From contig JAOTOL010001641.1 of assembly GCA_034440575.1 (NCBI GenBank), positions 2,285,501 through 2,349,500 on the forward strand: DNA of 64,000 nucleotides, written 5' to 3'. This DNA is from Imbricaverruca yamaguchii (taxonomy: Eukaryota > Arthropoda > Thecostraca > Neoverrucidae). This document shows, piece after piece, positions 33,195-44,279 of this stretch; positions within the stretch are counted from its first letter, which is position 1, and the number at the start of each line of letters is the position of its first letter. The notes beneath the pieces were generated by a model that saw only the letters and a list, made by a program, of their open reading frames with translations, was not told the origin of the DNA and did not search any database. Made by a program: the position numbers and the translations under genes.

Positions 33195-33790
33195 TTTCGG
33201 TAGGGGTTCGCGGATATTCTTTTTAACCTGGTACGGCAGCACGCCAGAATTTTTGACACTCTTCCCACATCAATTTTGCATGTTGTGTAAACATTCTGAG
33301 TTCAGGTCATCTACGGCGAACGAGTCATTGAAGGTCAAGTGAGGTTTCAAGTGAAGATCAAGTAAGGTCTCCAAAAAACGTTTGACCAGTCGTCAAGCTT
33401 GATCGGATAAAGATACTGAAATGGAACTTTCAGCATTTACTTTTCTTTAGGGATGCAACGAAACGCACCGAAGGATTTTTCTTGTTTCGTTTTTGATGAC
33501 ATGTTAGTTTTGCATAATTACCCATTAGGGCTAAAATCGACGTTTCTGGCTAAAGTAAGCATTTTCATAAAAACAAGGAACAACGTTTTGTGGTCAGAAT
33601 AAAAAAAAGACCGACTGAAAAATGGAAAACTCAACATATTCTTAATTTTACAAACAAATTGAACTATTTATTTGTGGGTCGGCAAAAATGTTGAGGACAT
33701 GGTCGAATTCGCGTTCCTTTTTTATTCCAAATAATTTTTGGTTTTGAATCTCCCACAAAATGAACTCCCCAGAGCCAAAAGCATCATGTC
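33195..33790 (+). repeat. Dispersed repeat family A, copy 1
   Basis: Aligns in the same order with 46555-47050: 'ttttgcat.ttgt.t.aacatt', 'cgtttgacc', 'atgcaacgaaacg', 'aaatcgacgtttc', 'acaaattgaac/acaaattaaaa', 'tgttgagg'. Its right end also matches 58515-58630 in reverse orientation, sharing 'ttggctctggggagttcatt'. Non-coding; class unknown. Confidence 0.7.
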
Positions 33791-33919
33791 AGCCGTGATC
33801 ACATATACCACTCTAGTGACGTCACTATTGTGGGGGACACATTTTGGGTATTGTTTCGGACCCTATTCGTCCGGCGCTTTCCGATGACACCACTTTCCTG
33901 CGTCGCTTTTTGCTGCTTT

Positions 33920-35160
33920 TTACAGACACGCTCCAGTTAGGCGGTTGCGCATTCGAAGCAATGGTGCCCCAGCGTTGTCTGATAGAACCAGAGATATCAT
34001 GGCCCGCCGCCAGGAGGCGCTGTGTTACTCCGGTCATGGCTCTGCTGTCCACGGCGAGCTCAACAGACAGGTACACTCTGCTGTTCGACGCGACACCCTT
34101 AACGATATGCAGAGGCATATCCAGGAGAGCGGACGAGGGGGCATATGGCGGTACATTCGGTACATCGTGGAAAATGCCAAATGCCATCGTAAAGCTCCTG
34201 ACGCTAGGCCTGACCAGCTGAGCGACTACTTTGTTGGCGTTGGGCCACGCATTGCTGGCGAGGTTGCTGGTGAGGATGCCTCCCCGAGCCTAGCCTGTCG
34301 TTTGCAGCGAGTGGGTACCTGTGCATTCTGCCTAGTACCACTATCCCTCTCCGAACTGCGCGCCTACGTGTTCGACATGAACAGCTCATCCACCCGCGGG
34401 GGATGGGATCAGCGTGGGTATGATCCGCCTGAGTTTTGACGTCATTGGCAGTGTGCTTCTGTATTTAGTCAAATCCAGCCTCACCACTGTCGACGTCCCC
34501 ATCTCTTGGAAGCACTCCATAGTTTATCCCGTCTTTAAATTTAGGGACCCTGCCAGCCCATTCAACTACCGGCCCATCTCCATTGTCCCGATCATTGCCA
34601 AAATTGTGGAACGTGCAGTCCACCAGCAGCTCTACGCCAACCAATCCTCTCTCCTACCCGAAATGATTTCCGCTCACGTCACTCAACAGATACCGCGCAT
34701 AGCCGACCAGATCCTATCGACCAATGATCGTGGTGAGATGCCCCTCGTTTTCCTCCTGGACTTGAGCAAATGCTTTGATGTGATAGACCATTCAAAACTC
34801 TTGACCGAATTAAGCCAGCATGGTATTGACACTTCATGGTTTCGGCCTATCTGAAAGACCATACCCAGAATATATATATACCATACCATCCCAGCTTCAC
34901 TGACAGTCTGGGTCGCAGCTTAAAATATGTGCTTCCTCCGAACAACATCGGAGTTTTTAAAGGCTCATCCTCGCGGCCCTTTGGTCTACTGCGTATTCGC
35001 CAACGACCTCAGTCTACTCGCTGAAGGCGCAGTTGTTCAGTATGCAGACGACACACACATTTTTGTCACCGGAAGCAAAGCTCGCATCCAAAGTGTCGCT
35101 ACCGCCAACACATCCTGGCCTCAATTGCCAGATGATGTTTCGGTACTTCAGCCCGTCTAT
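33920..35160 (+). pseudogene. Non-LTR retrotransposon reverse transcriptase, decayed
   Basis: Three successive + frames encode parts of a LINE ORF2. Bases 33945-34439 give the linker before the polymerase (PDQLSDYFVGVGPRIAGEVA). Bases 34414-34854 give FNYRPISIVPIIAKIVERAV and VFLLDLSKCFDVIDHSKLLT, the RT fingers and first catalytic region. Bases 34927-35130 give the YADD catalytic box in VVQYADDTHIFVTG. Frameshifts near 34405 and 34850-34990 show it is dead. No endonuclease domain is visible upstream, so it is also 5' truncated. Clade uncertain (Jockey/CR1/RTE-like). Confidence 0.85.
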
Positions 35161-36195
35161 TGCATCTCAAAGTCCACCTGTCACCATCTGTCATCTCGGT
35201 GCTCGTTAATATATTGGTCCTTTCTGAGGTCCGGTACTGCATTTCAGTGTACGGAAATAGTACCCAGAAGAGTGTCTTGGATTAAAAAATGATCAACTAT
35301 GGAGCAAACGATATTTTCTGACGACATAAATTTCACCATGTCACGGATTTGTTCGAGTATTTGGCTGGATGAGCGCTGAGAACTTCGCCTCATACCACAC
35401 GCTGCGCTTACTTCACAAGGTGCGCCGACTATAGAAGCCGGCTTCATTAGCCGGCACCATCTCAAGAGTCGCCGAACACCGTAACCGTCACACCCATCAG
35501 GACCAGGACCTATACGCCCCAGTCGCAAACAGAGCTGGGCAGGCCCCGTTCCAGATGTCCTGGCCTGTATAATGAATAACACACGAACTGAGGCAACTGC
35601 CGTGTTCCCGCGTTTGGCCGCCGTCTTAGGCGGTATTTGTGTATGGGACTGGTCAGATTGACCTGATCTACATCCTGACTTCTTATCATACTCGCTGACC
35701 TCATATCATACTTACTGGTTTATCATCATACCTGCTGACTCCTTATCATACTTACCGTACTAGCGGACTCTTTCCGTGCCGTTGATATGGGGATATGCCG
35801 TTGATATGCCGTTGATGTTGTATGCTTTGATGTGTGCCTGTGATAGCTCTTTTTCCTGTAACATCTGTTTTAAAACTCGACAATAGGCTGTAATAGCCAC
35901 GAGTGTATCTTGGATGGATACTCTCTTGGCCTGAATATACGTGTTTGTTTTTGTCTTTGTCTGTCTCCACCGGCTAAATGTCACTCTTTCACGGCGCAGG
36001 GCCTCTTCTATCCGGCCGAAACCCGTTTTTTCAACACCCTGGGCTCTTTCCATTAGCCCAGTTCGACTGTTAGAGGCCATCTCCGTCGGCTCAGCAACCA
36101 TAACTCCAAGTCAGGGTAGTATTAGAGCCGAAAGCGACTAACTGAGTAGAAAAGGCACGCTCCAGGGCCACGCGAGTGCACCCGCTCGACATTTT
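35161..36195. other. No gene; short repeats around 'cttatcatact'
   Basis: Bases 35675-35765 contain irregular repeats of 'ctgac(c/t)(c/t)cttatcatact', and 35780-35820 repeat 'gccgttgatatg'. No protein recognised. Confidence 0.4.
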
Positions 36196-36400
36196 CTAAA
36201 TAAATGGCATCCCTCCGAGGAAATAGCGCACCCTCCCCATTTGACGCCAAAGCTACCCCCTCCCCCACATTTGGCTTCAAAGCTACCCTCTCCCCCCACA
36301 TTTGACGCCAAAGGTACCCCCTCCCCCCACATTTGACGCCAAAGTTACCCCCCCCCCCGCATTTGACGCCAGTTACCCCACCCCCGCATTTGACGCCGCT
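36196..36400. repeat. ~31-bp C-rich tandem repeat, ~5 copies
   Basis: Units of 'catttgacgccaaagctaccccctcccc' type with growing C-runs toward the right. Confidence 0.8.
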
Positions 36401-37079
36401 TCCAAACCCTTGACGAATTTCTAGATCCGTTAAAGCCCCACGCTCCTAACACTATTTTTGAAGACAGGTGTGTGAACGTGGTGGACGGGATCCATTGCCC
36501 GCCACTTTTTGGGGTGCCCGCCACCTGTATTCCCTTTGGAAAAGCGCCAGTTCATCCATTGTCTTTTTTTCAATGCGGGCGATCCGTCAGCCGTCATTCG
36601 ATAGCTTCTTGCGCATGTTCACCACTGTTGAAAATTAATATACATACAGCTTGCGATATTTCGCCTCAGCAACTTCATACGGTGTATGATATCTGACGCA
36701 AACAAATAGGTCCTGAACAGGCCAGCATAAGTGGCAAGCAGAGCAAAGACAGGCAATCCATCAACCTACACCGATCAGAGCTCAGGGCCCCCGGGCAATG
36801 TAAGAAGTAAAGAACCTCACCCCCACCCCACACCCATGAAAAACAGATTGTTCCGAATAGCTATCTTTCAGAATGGTCACATGCGTTCAGAATGAAGACC
36901 AAACGAAAGGGAAGAAGTGCCCCTCTTCCTATCACATAGTGTTTGGACGAACGAGGGAAATGTACCGACGATGCTGACTATGTGGCTCTAGGCACAAAAT
37001 CAGAGATCCGGGTATAGCAATACTTCTGAATTTTTCGTGACTGGACTCTCTTACAGCCCGCGGAGGCATATTTTGCGCT
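36401..37079. other. No feature seen
   Basis: No recognised gene; only short frames. Confidence 0.4.
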
Positions 37080-37760
37080 GCATGACCTCTGCAGTCGATG
37101 TGCCCTAACCCCCCAAGTATCTTTTGCGTCAAATTGCGGCGGAAGCACAAGCATTTCAAAAACAAGCATGACAGACTGCTGCACTTCGGTGTAGCACGTT
37201 TAAGTTTGAAAACAAACACGGGCATTGCCAAGCGGGGACGCGACCGCCAGGCTTCGTCTCTACTTGGTTGCATACCTCCCTAGGGCTGGGGCGTTACAAG
37301 GGGACCCAAAGCTCCATAAGAGCGGACCTAATGAAGGTCATTATCAGTGGCAGACGACATGCAACAGAGAGAATAGCGGAGTTTAGCCAGGAGCAGCTGA
37401 GGGACCATGTTGAGTCAGCCATCGAGAGTGAGAGACACAACTGACTTTCAAGCAGGTTGGACAAGCAGCTTGTAGAGTGGCATCATGGGCTGGAACCAAT
37501 GGTATTCTGTGTAGACGTCTTAAATCAATACACTAGAGTTCCGAAACAATGGTTAGCTGCATGCAGGAGGGCTTTGAATAATCGGAAAGACCAGAGTATT
37601 CCCACCACACAGATTATGAACATACCAGAGCTTGTGCTGGGCAAAACAACCTTTGGCTTTGCCCCTTTGCAAAACTGTTTGCAGGGGTGAGGGGTGCGGC
37701 CATTGGTTTGAAACCTGGTTGGAATTATGTGTGCCCTAGCTGGGAGAGAAGTAAAACATT
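37080..37760 (+). pseudogene. Penelope-like element reverse transcriptase fragment
   Basis: The + strand at 37457-37690 reads GLEPMVFCVDVLNQYTRVPK, then AACRRALNNRK...PTTQI and IPELVLGKTTFGF. Another frame continues with VRGAAIGLKPGWNYVC. This order corresponds to the Penelope-family RT core: an Asp-Val...Tyr-Thr-x-(I/V)-P block, a (L/E)LVL...F.F helix, then GTAIG and YA. A basic segment upstream (37110-37200) fits the region before the RT. The last motif is altered (AAIG) and frameshifted, and the catalytic YMDD part and GIY-YIG domain are absent. It is a dead fragment. Confidence 0.6.
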
Positions 37761-38629
37761 CTGCGCAAGGCGAGGCATAAACAATTGGTAATCTTGAGAT
37801 GCATCAATTACATTTTTGTTGTGTGGCTACATGGAGAGGAAAGCTTGAAAATATTCGCTCCGTCTAGCAAACAGCATCCCTTGAAACATATCGACCACAC
37901 TCCGACTCATTACAGATACAATTCCTACATATGTTGGTGCGCCTTGAGCATGGCAAAATCATAACGTAGCTTTTCAATGAGCCCACGAACACAGTTGCGT
38001 ATCTGAATTGCACTTCGAACCTCCCATGCTATATAAAAAAGAGATGTCCCATATGGATTAGCGGTGAGGGCAATGAAAATGTGTTCTCACACCAACACTT
38101 TCAGACAGTAGGTCAATACGATTCAAGTGGAGTTGCGTGAACAGGGATACCTGCACGAGGCTATGTTCAAATATATGTTGATTTATCAGTAACCTGGGAA
38201 TCGACCTACTAAAAAACGTACAGATACAAAGAAGATAAAGCGCCGCTTTAAGATATGTATTCATGTTCAAACATTACGGTCTTTCTACGACGAAAGCACC
38301 ACATTTTACGCAACTATGAGAGACAATTATTTTCCAAAGATTCCAATGGCTTCATAGAAACAGGACCAGAAACAGTGATTTATCACTGTTCGTATCTTAT
38401 ACATATTACATGCATATTACATATTAGAGTAGGTGCATATTCGCAGAAATAATGCAATTTAGAACGTAAAACATGCAGCCCACAACGTGCTGAAGCTATT
38501 TAATGGCTGAACTGGTATTCCGTATATGACGAAATGTTACAAATATGTCACTACAGGTGATGATACTTCTGGAGTATCCTGACTTAACATAAGATCATAG
38601 TTGACATATATTTACCGTGTATATTCACA
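37761..38629. other. Intergenic, no feature seen
   Basis: AT-rich DNA downstream (in the - strand sense) of the CHH/ITP gene. No gene recognised. Confidence 0.4.
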
Positions 38630-38635
38630 TTTATT
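38630..38635 (-). promoter_or_regulatory. Poly(A) signal AATAAA for the CHH/ITP gene
   Basis: The - strand reads 'actttAATAAAtgtgaat' 49 bases after the stop codon of the hormone gene. This implies a short 3' untranslated region. Confidence 0.7.
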
Positions 38636-38683
38636 AAAGTTCAAAATCACACTATATGTTGGCTGGCGTTGTTCATGTAACTT

Positions 38684-38795
38684 TTACTTTCTTCCGCTGA
38701 TTCGCCGGATGTGCAAGTTGAATGCGTCCCTTTCCGACATTCTTTGCAGTACTTGCAGGCAGCCTTCGAAGTAATGGGAAGTGAAGCAATCTTCC
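38684..38795 (-). CDS. CHH/ITP-family neurohormone, terminal exon
   Basis: A - strand exon of 112 bases that follows acceptor 'cctttttag'. Its first base completes the Arg codon left open by the exon ending at 39447. It reads EDCFTSHYFEGCLQVLQRMS, then ERDAFNLHIRRIS, GRK and a stop. It supplies cysteines 5 and 6 of the hormone (positions 43 and 52 of the mature peptide) and the C-terminal helix. The final Gly-Arg-Lys is a standard amidation and basic-trimming signal, predicting a 73-residue peptide with an amidated end. Exon limits agree with the known CHH/ITP intron after residue 40. Confidence 0.92.
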
Positions 38796-38969
38796 CTAAA
38801 AAGGAGACGCAATTGTCATGCAAGTCGTAAGCGAACTAGTGCCATTTATCATGAACACGGAAGCTTTTACCACCACGATTGACCTATACCAACAGGCGCA
38901 ACCGACAATGTGAAATGTGGAGCTTAATTTTAGTGACATATATAGAACCTACATTTCGGCATAATCAAT

Positions 38970-38993
38970 CTTTTTGACCATTCGGTCAAAAAG
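38970..38993. other. Perfect 10-bp hairpin in the CHH/ITP intron
   Basis: CTTTTTGACC, loop ATTC, GGTCAAAAAG: a perfect 10-bp stem with a four-base loop between the two CHH/ITP coding exons. Function unknown. Confidence 0.7.
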
Positions 38994-39446
38994 ATACAGC
39001 CACAAATATTTTGGACCGCGCTAGCAGTCGGATCCCCAGCCGGCTCAATGGGCCGAATTGATAGATCTTCCCTGAATCAGGTCTTGTAGTGAAGTCTCGG
39101 TATCAGTGAGAAACTCTACCCTACTCTACCGGCCTGAAGCCAGTCACCCATTTCATTCACCGAAAACGGATAGTTTCATTTTAGGGAAGTCACATAGCAG
39201 CCGGGCCTTGGCGGAACTGACTGCACTGGTATTCAATGATGGAAACCAACAGAGCGTACTGGCCTAGTAGCAGAGCCTCGCAACTAGCCTCTCCCTTCGC
39301 TCGGCGAGCGTTTTCTCTGTAGAACTCACCTTCCAGACGAAGCAAAGGCATATTTTATATAACATTGATTCCTTCAACACGCCATAAACGACTGCACTCA
39401 CGCTGGAGAGCGAAGCCAAAATGCAGCTGGAAGCGTTGCAACGTAC

Positions 39447-39695
39447 CGACAGAGGCCGTGCAGTTCTGGCTCTTTGTATATGTTATAGCACTGCTTGCAC
39501 ACGGTTTCCAGTGCGTTGAAGATAACCATGTTATAGACGCCGCGGCATTTCAATGTAATGAACGACCGCTTGGCGTACGGACTCTCGAAGACGTCACCGC
39601 CGGACAGCATCTGCGTCTTTCCGTAAGGCAAGGTGATCGCGTAGGCCATGGCAGCCATGGTACCCATGAAGCTCCACGCCAACGTCAGCTTCATC
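39447..39695 (-). CDS. CHH/ITP-family neurohormone precursor, exon with signal peptide
   Basis: Secreted peptide hormone of the crustacean hyperglycemic hormone / ion transport peptide family, which acts on sugar metabolism or ion and water balance. From ATG at 39694 the - strand reads MKLTLAWSFMGTMAAMAYA, a signal peptide. A precursor-related segment of about 22 residues follows, then a Lys-Arg cleavage site and the start of the hormone, SFITLKCRGVYNMVIFNALE, then TVCKQCYNIYKEPELHGLC. Donor 'gtacgt' splits the next Arg codon, which joins the exon at 38795. Mature cysteines fall at 7, 23, 26, 39, 43 and 52, the exact family spacing. The absence of Gly12 points to type I (CHH/ITP), not molt-inhibiting type. 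The ATG follows 'tttgccacag', so a 5' untranslated exon probably lies upstream. The whole precursor is 119 residues. No alternative long-form exon was seen in the intron. Confidence 0.93.
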
Positions 39696-40348
39696 CTGTG
39701 GCAAACATGCGTGAGATTCATTTTCGCGCCAGAATGAACGTCGTGGGTGACCATTACATTGTGTACGATGCAAATTTCAGTTCGGTACAGTGCCGAACCG
39801 AGACGAAGCGATGCTAGTATCATTTAGAAAGTGGTACTGAGTGCATCGAAATATGTGCCTAAGTCGATTTTGTTACCATTTTTCAGATTTAACTATCTCA
39901 GAGAACAAACAATTGGAGAATATTGTCCCATTCACCTATTCAAAACGATTATTTTATCCTCAATTGCCTACTCTTAGTACAACATCCATCCGCCTATGCT
40001 GCCATCTTTTTTTGGTAGCTTTCCTGCCAGGATCCGAGTCTTGGCCGCCAACCGAGACCGAGATGAAGCAACTGGTGCTTTCATAGTGATGGACAAATTT
40101 GCCAACCAATTACAGACAGCCAGTAATTGTAACGACATTTTTTATTGGTGGAGGCTCGTCACTCTACTCGGCCGGTGCATTGATGGGAAGCATTCGTACC
40201 GACGACTTCTAACCGCGGCTATGCTTTCCAACTAAAAGTGATATTTCACATAACTGTGCTAATTTATCAGCTTTAAATAGTTGGAAGCCATCTTCACATG
40301 TGGCACATGCTGAGATGTACTTTTCTATCAAGATTACCAGGCTTGAGT
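39696..40348. other. Upstream region of the CHH/ITP gene
   Basis: No further coding exon seen. On the - strand 'ctatttaaagc' near 40275-40285 is TATA-like and could belong to a promoter for a non-coding first exon, but this is weak. It ends at a LINE inserted after 40348. Confidence 0.3.
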
Positions 40349-42415
40349 TCTCTTTTACAACACTTTCTAGCATATCGCTGTTTTCGTATGCGTGTCGGTA
40401 ACTGCCTGTCAGATTGGTTTATTCAAGAGAGCTGAATTCCACAGGGAAGCGTCCTGAGTGGGACCCTTTTCGGGTTAATGATCAACGATATTGGGGACTC
40501 GCTTCCTGTGACCATTGGGCGCTCCTTATATGTTGATGATTTCGCCATATGGTCATGTGCCTCACGTACACCGCCGACGGAGCGACAGCTACAGCTAGCC
40601 ATCAGATGTTTGGAGAAATGGGGAAACACAAATGGATTCCGCTTCTCTACAGTGAAAACCGTTGCCGTACACTTCTGTCGCCGCCGTTTATGTCCCAATA
40701 TGAAAATCCTACTATACAGGCAGGTGATACCGGTGCAACCGGTAGTGAGATTGCTGAGGGTAGAATTTGATTCACGCTTGACATACCGACAACATCTTAA
40801 AACGCTACGAGATAAGTGTGTAAATACTCTAAATATCTTTACATGTGTGGCTCGTGCGTCTTATGGAGCAGACCGCGCATCGCTACTTCTGCTATACCGA
40901 TCACTTGTTCGATCAAAGCTTGACTACGCGTGTTGTATTTATGACGGAGCTTGTTTGGCGAATAAACGCACCTTGGATACAGTCTACCACTCTGCCCTCC
41001 ACATCATCACGGGTGCATTTCGTACTTCTCCGACGGCGAGTCTCCTTGCGGAAGTGCACGAGTTTCCACTCTCTCTCTCTGCGGCGTGAACAGCTTGTCA
41101 TGCAATATGCTTGCAAGCTACGGCAATATCCGGACCACCCAGCTTACACCCATGTATTCTCCCACCGGATAATAACGCTGTTCACAAACGAACACCCTAC
41201 GAGAGCTGTGCCGTACGGAGTGAGGATGAGACGACTTTTTCTGAGGGCGGTCTCCGTCTCCATGGATTTTGACGGACTGAACACATTTCAGCGCCTCCCT
41301 GGGAACTGATTACACCGGAAGTTGACACATCCCTCGCATACACAAAGAAATCCGATATTACACCACATGAATCCAGAGCACTCGCCATGGAGCACATTGA
41401 ATGTTACACTGGATTTGTTGCAACATACACCGATGGATCCAGAACTGAGACCGGCGTCGGCAGCGCTTTTATTGTAGGTAATGTGGTTAGACGCTTTTCA
41501 CTTCCAGCACATGCCTCTGTGCATTCTTCCGAGCTTATTGCAATTCTGAAAGCTATCTGTTTCATCGAAGTATCAGACAACCTACTTCACACTATTTTGA
41601 CGGATTCTTTAAGTAGCCTTTTAGCGTTGAGAACACAATCCGTCAAACCCCATTCTACGGGACGTCTTAACTTGTCTTACCAGTGTGTACCAGACAGGTA
41701 AAAGAGTGGTGCCATGTTGGATCCTAAGTCACGTGGGGATCCCCGGAAATGACCTAGCTGATGCTGCTGCAAAACGTGCGTCGCTAGCTCCATGCTCACG
41801 AACTCTACCACTCCCTGCCCGTGACCACTTCTGAACCATTTCTGATTTTTTGCTCACAAAGTGGCAAGGCTCTTGGAGCGCAATACCCGATAACAAGTTG
41901 AAAGTGATCAAGAGTCGCCTCGGTAAATGGAGGTCGTGCTCACGTAGGATTAGGCGAGACGTGGTGGCACTATGTCGCTTGAGAATTAGACATACATATG
42001 CCACGCACTCTTACTTGCTAACTGGTGATGATGTGTCACGCTTCCCCAGATGTCACGCCCGCTTATCTGTGCGGCATGTCCTGCTGTCCTGCCCCGGCTA
42101 CAAGGAGGAGTAAACGTCACTTTGGGCGTGTTCAGACTTTGTCACTCAGCGAGGTTTTAGGCAACGACTGGGATATTGTTCTATCGGGGCGATTATTTGA
42201 CTACCTTGCTGAAATATCAATTTCAGTAATATATGCGCCCCGTTGAAAATGTTGAATGTTGCCATATTTTATTTTATGCACGATTCATTGTGTCCACTAA
42301 TATTCTGCAAGTTTAACTAGCTTGCATGTGCGATATATCGACGTGTAAATAAGTTGTATTGTTATGGGCGCTACATGACCAATGTAGTCGATGCGTCCTA
42401 AAGCCCTAATAACTA
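40349..42415 (+). mobile_element. 5'-truncated I-like LINE with RT and RNase H, 13-bp TSD
   Basis: Direct repeats ACCAGGCTTGAGT at 40336-40348 and 42416-42428 bound the element. Inside, the + strand encodes the RT from IPQGSVLSGTLFGLMINDIG through the YVDD catalytic box (40478-41089). It continues after a frameshift near 41085. An RNase H domain follows (41387-41780: YTDGSRTETGVGSAF, then SELIAI, then SHVGIPGNDLADAAAK), and then a C-terminal Cys/His segment (HTYATHSYLLTGDDVSRFPR, then RLSVRHVLLSCPGY). RNase H after RT is typical of the I clade. Stops and frameshifts make it inactive. The 3' end has the hairpin at 42366-42398 and the tail 'ctaataacta'. It lies upstream of the CHH/ITP gene. Confidence 0.9.
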
Positions 42416-42428
42416 ACCAGGCTTGAGT

Positions 42429-43440
42429 GATTCACCAAAAATATATAGGCATAGGCTGGGCATAGCTGTTGTAAGGAAGCGTTTATACAGCCGTATGGAA
42501 GGATATTTCGTAAGAATATTTCGGGGTTGAAGTTGTCAATTTTCGATTTGTGGACTTTGTGGAAATTATACGAGGGAAGGGGAAATCCCTCAAGCATGTT
42601 TTTTGCTTGGATATTAAAGTGTACTGCTATGCTTGAAAAGCTGGAAGTGGAAAACTAATGAAAAAGGTAAGGAGGGAATAGCGGACTGTAGGACTTCCAA
42701 CAATATTGGGAGAAAGAAGTGGGAAATTATTCCAAGCTCTGTGCCATTTGCCGCTCAAATCTGTAAATTTTGGACAAGTGTCGATGACCTACTTCCAGGT
42801 TCCATTGGTGTCTGCATTAGTTCGTAATTACCATATTATCACATCACCTAAACTGGTTAATATATATAGCTAATGTATATGCCAGTTGTATAGCTCCTAT
42901 CTCAAGAAAGAGTGGAGCTTCTCTAAGATGATTGAGGGCTCGGGCAGGTTCAAACTCACTTTCATCCAGTGTGCGCCCAAAGATCTAATAGTTAAGGGTG
43001 CAAATGATGTTGGAATTTAACGAACCCCCAGTATTATAGGAAGGCCCACGCCTGACCTCAAGGTTTTATTTCAGCTTTAATTAAGTTAATATGCAAATTA
43101 ACAAGCATATTGATAAATAACTGTTCTGTTCAATTTGGTTGTAATATCATTGTAATTATGGGGTACAACATTCAACATGTACAGTCTTGGTACATGTGAT
43201 GTTGAACTTTATATAAAATATTGAACTCTCCGAATGTCATTGACGGTGATTTTAATTAAGCATGAAAGCAGTGTGGTGATACAATTAATGTAAGTTTGAT
43301 AAAAATCATGCTTCGTTGCTTTGTTAATAATGGTGATGGTATTACATGCATGTTGGTGTAATGAATTGGTGTAGCTGCCGGTGAAGCAGTGAGCACCATT
43401 GGAGCTTCCCATGCCTAATGGTAAAGGGTGAAAGTGATGG
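42429..43440. other. No feature seen
   Basis: AT-rich intergenic DNA; no gene recognised. Confidence 0.4.
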
Positions 43441-43444
43441 GGTA

Positions 43445-43560
43445 GGCTCAACCTAACCTGTGCCAACCTATGCTAACCTAGCCCAACCTAGCCTAAACTA
43501 GCCTAGCCTAGCCTAACTTAACCTAATATAACCTAACCTCGCATAGCATACCTGAACTTA
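43445..43560. repeat. Degenerate CCTAA (TTAGG-type) telomere-like repeats
   Basis: Many CCTAA, CCTAG and CCTAAC pentamers and hexamers in irregular tandem, e.g. 'cctagcctagcctaacttaacctaatataacctaacctcg'. TTAGG is the usual arthropod telomere repeat, so this is read as an interstitial telomere-like tract that has decayed. Confidence 0.6.
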
Positions 43561-43927
43561 ATCTAACAAACTTATCAATTAATAGCTGCTCTTCGCAATA
43601 TGATTGGAACCATTACATTTTTGGGCTGCGGCATTCAAAGTCTCTATAGTTTTGGCACGTGCAAGATTGAAGTTATTTTGCTGTCATTAGATCAATTTTA
43701 AGGAAGAAATTTAGGCCCGTGTGATAATACTTTATTTTTAAGTACTACCGTTGTGATTTATTTTTACCTGATTGATGCTGATGGTATTTCAAGTACATTT
43801 TAATGTAGTTACTTGCTGAATCTGCAGGTGAAATGGTTAGCAGGGGTGGAGTTTCGTATGATTTTAGTGAAACCTAGACTCACTGTCTTTGCCTTGGCCG
43901 AACCAACTCCTGGTTCTCTTATCATGA

Positions 43928-43980
43928 CTTAGTTATTAGGGGTTTAGGGCGCATCAACTGCAGTGGTTATACAGCGCCCA
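43928..43980 (-). mobile_element. 53-bp LINE 3' tail with 14-bp TSD
   Basis: On the - strand the insert is only the terminal hairpin (43979-43947) plus 'taaacccctaataactaag' of the I-like LINE at 40.3-42.4 kb. Exact 14-bp direct repeats (TTCTCTTATCATGA on the + strand) flank it at 43914-43927 and 43981-43994. It is an extreme 5' truncation with a still perfect target duplication, hence recent. Confidence 0.9.
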
Positions 43981-44279
43981 TTCTCTTATCATGAGATGCT
44001 ATGTGGTGGGCCACAACGACACAATTGGCAGCACTCATTGTATACATGTATTAGGTCTCACCCATGCATGGGCCAATCCTTATTTAACTACTCCACCCAT
44101 TGCAGTGAGCATGCACAATATTTTTGCCCATGGTGTAGATACGCCGCTGATGGAATGCATTATATGTTGCCATTTTGAACCTTTCACAAATTATAAGCAA
44201 GAAGATTGGTCTTAACTGCTTCAAAAGGTTGTTAGAAGATTATAAAATTTAATTTTGCATTATAAAATCACAAAATTTT

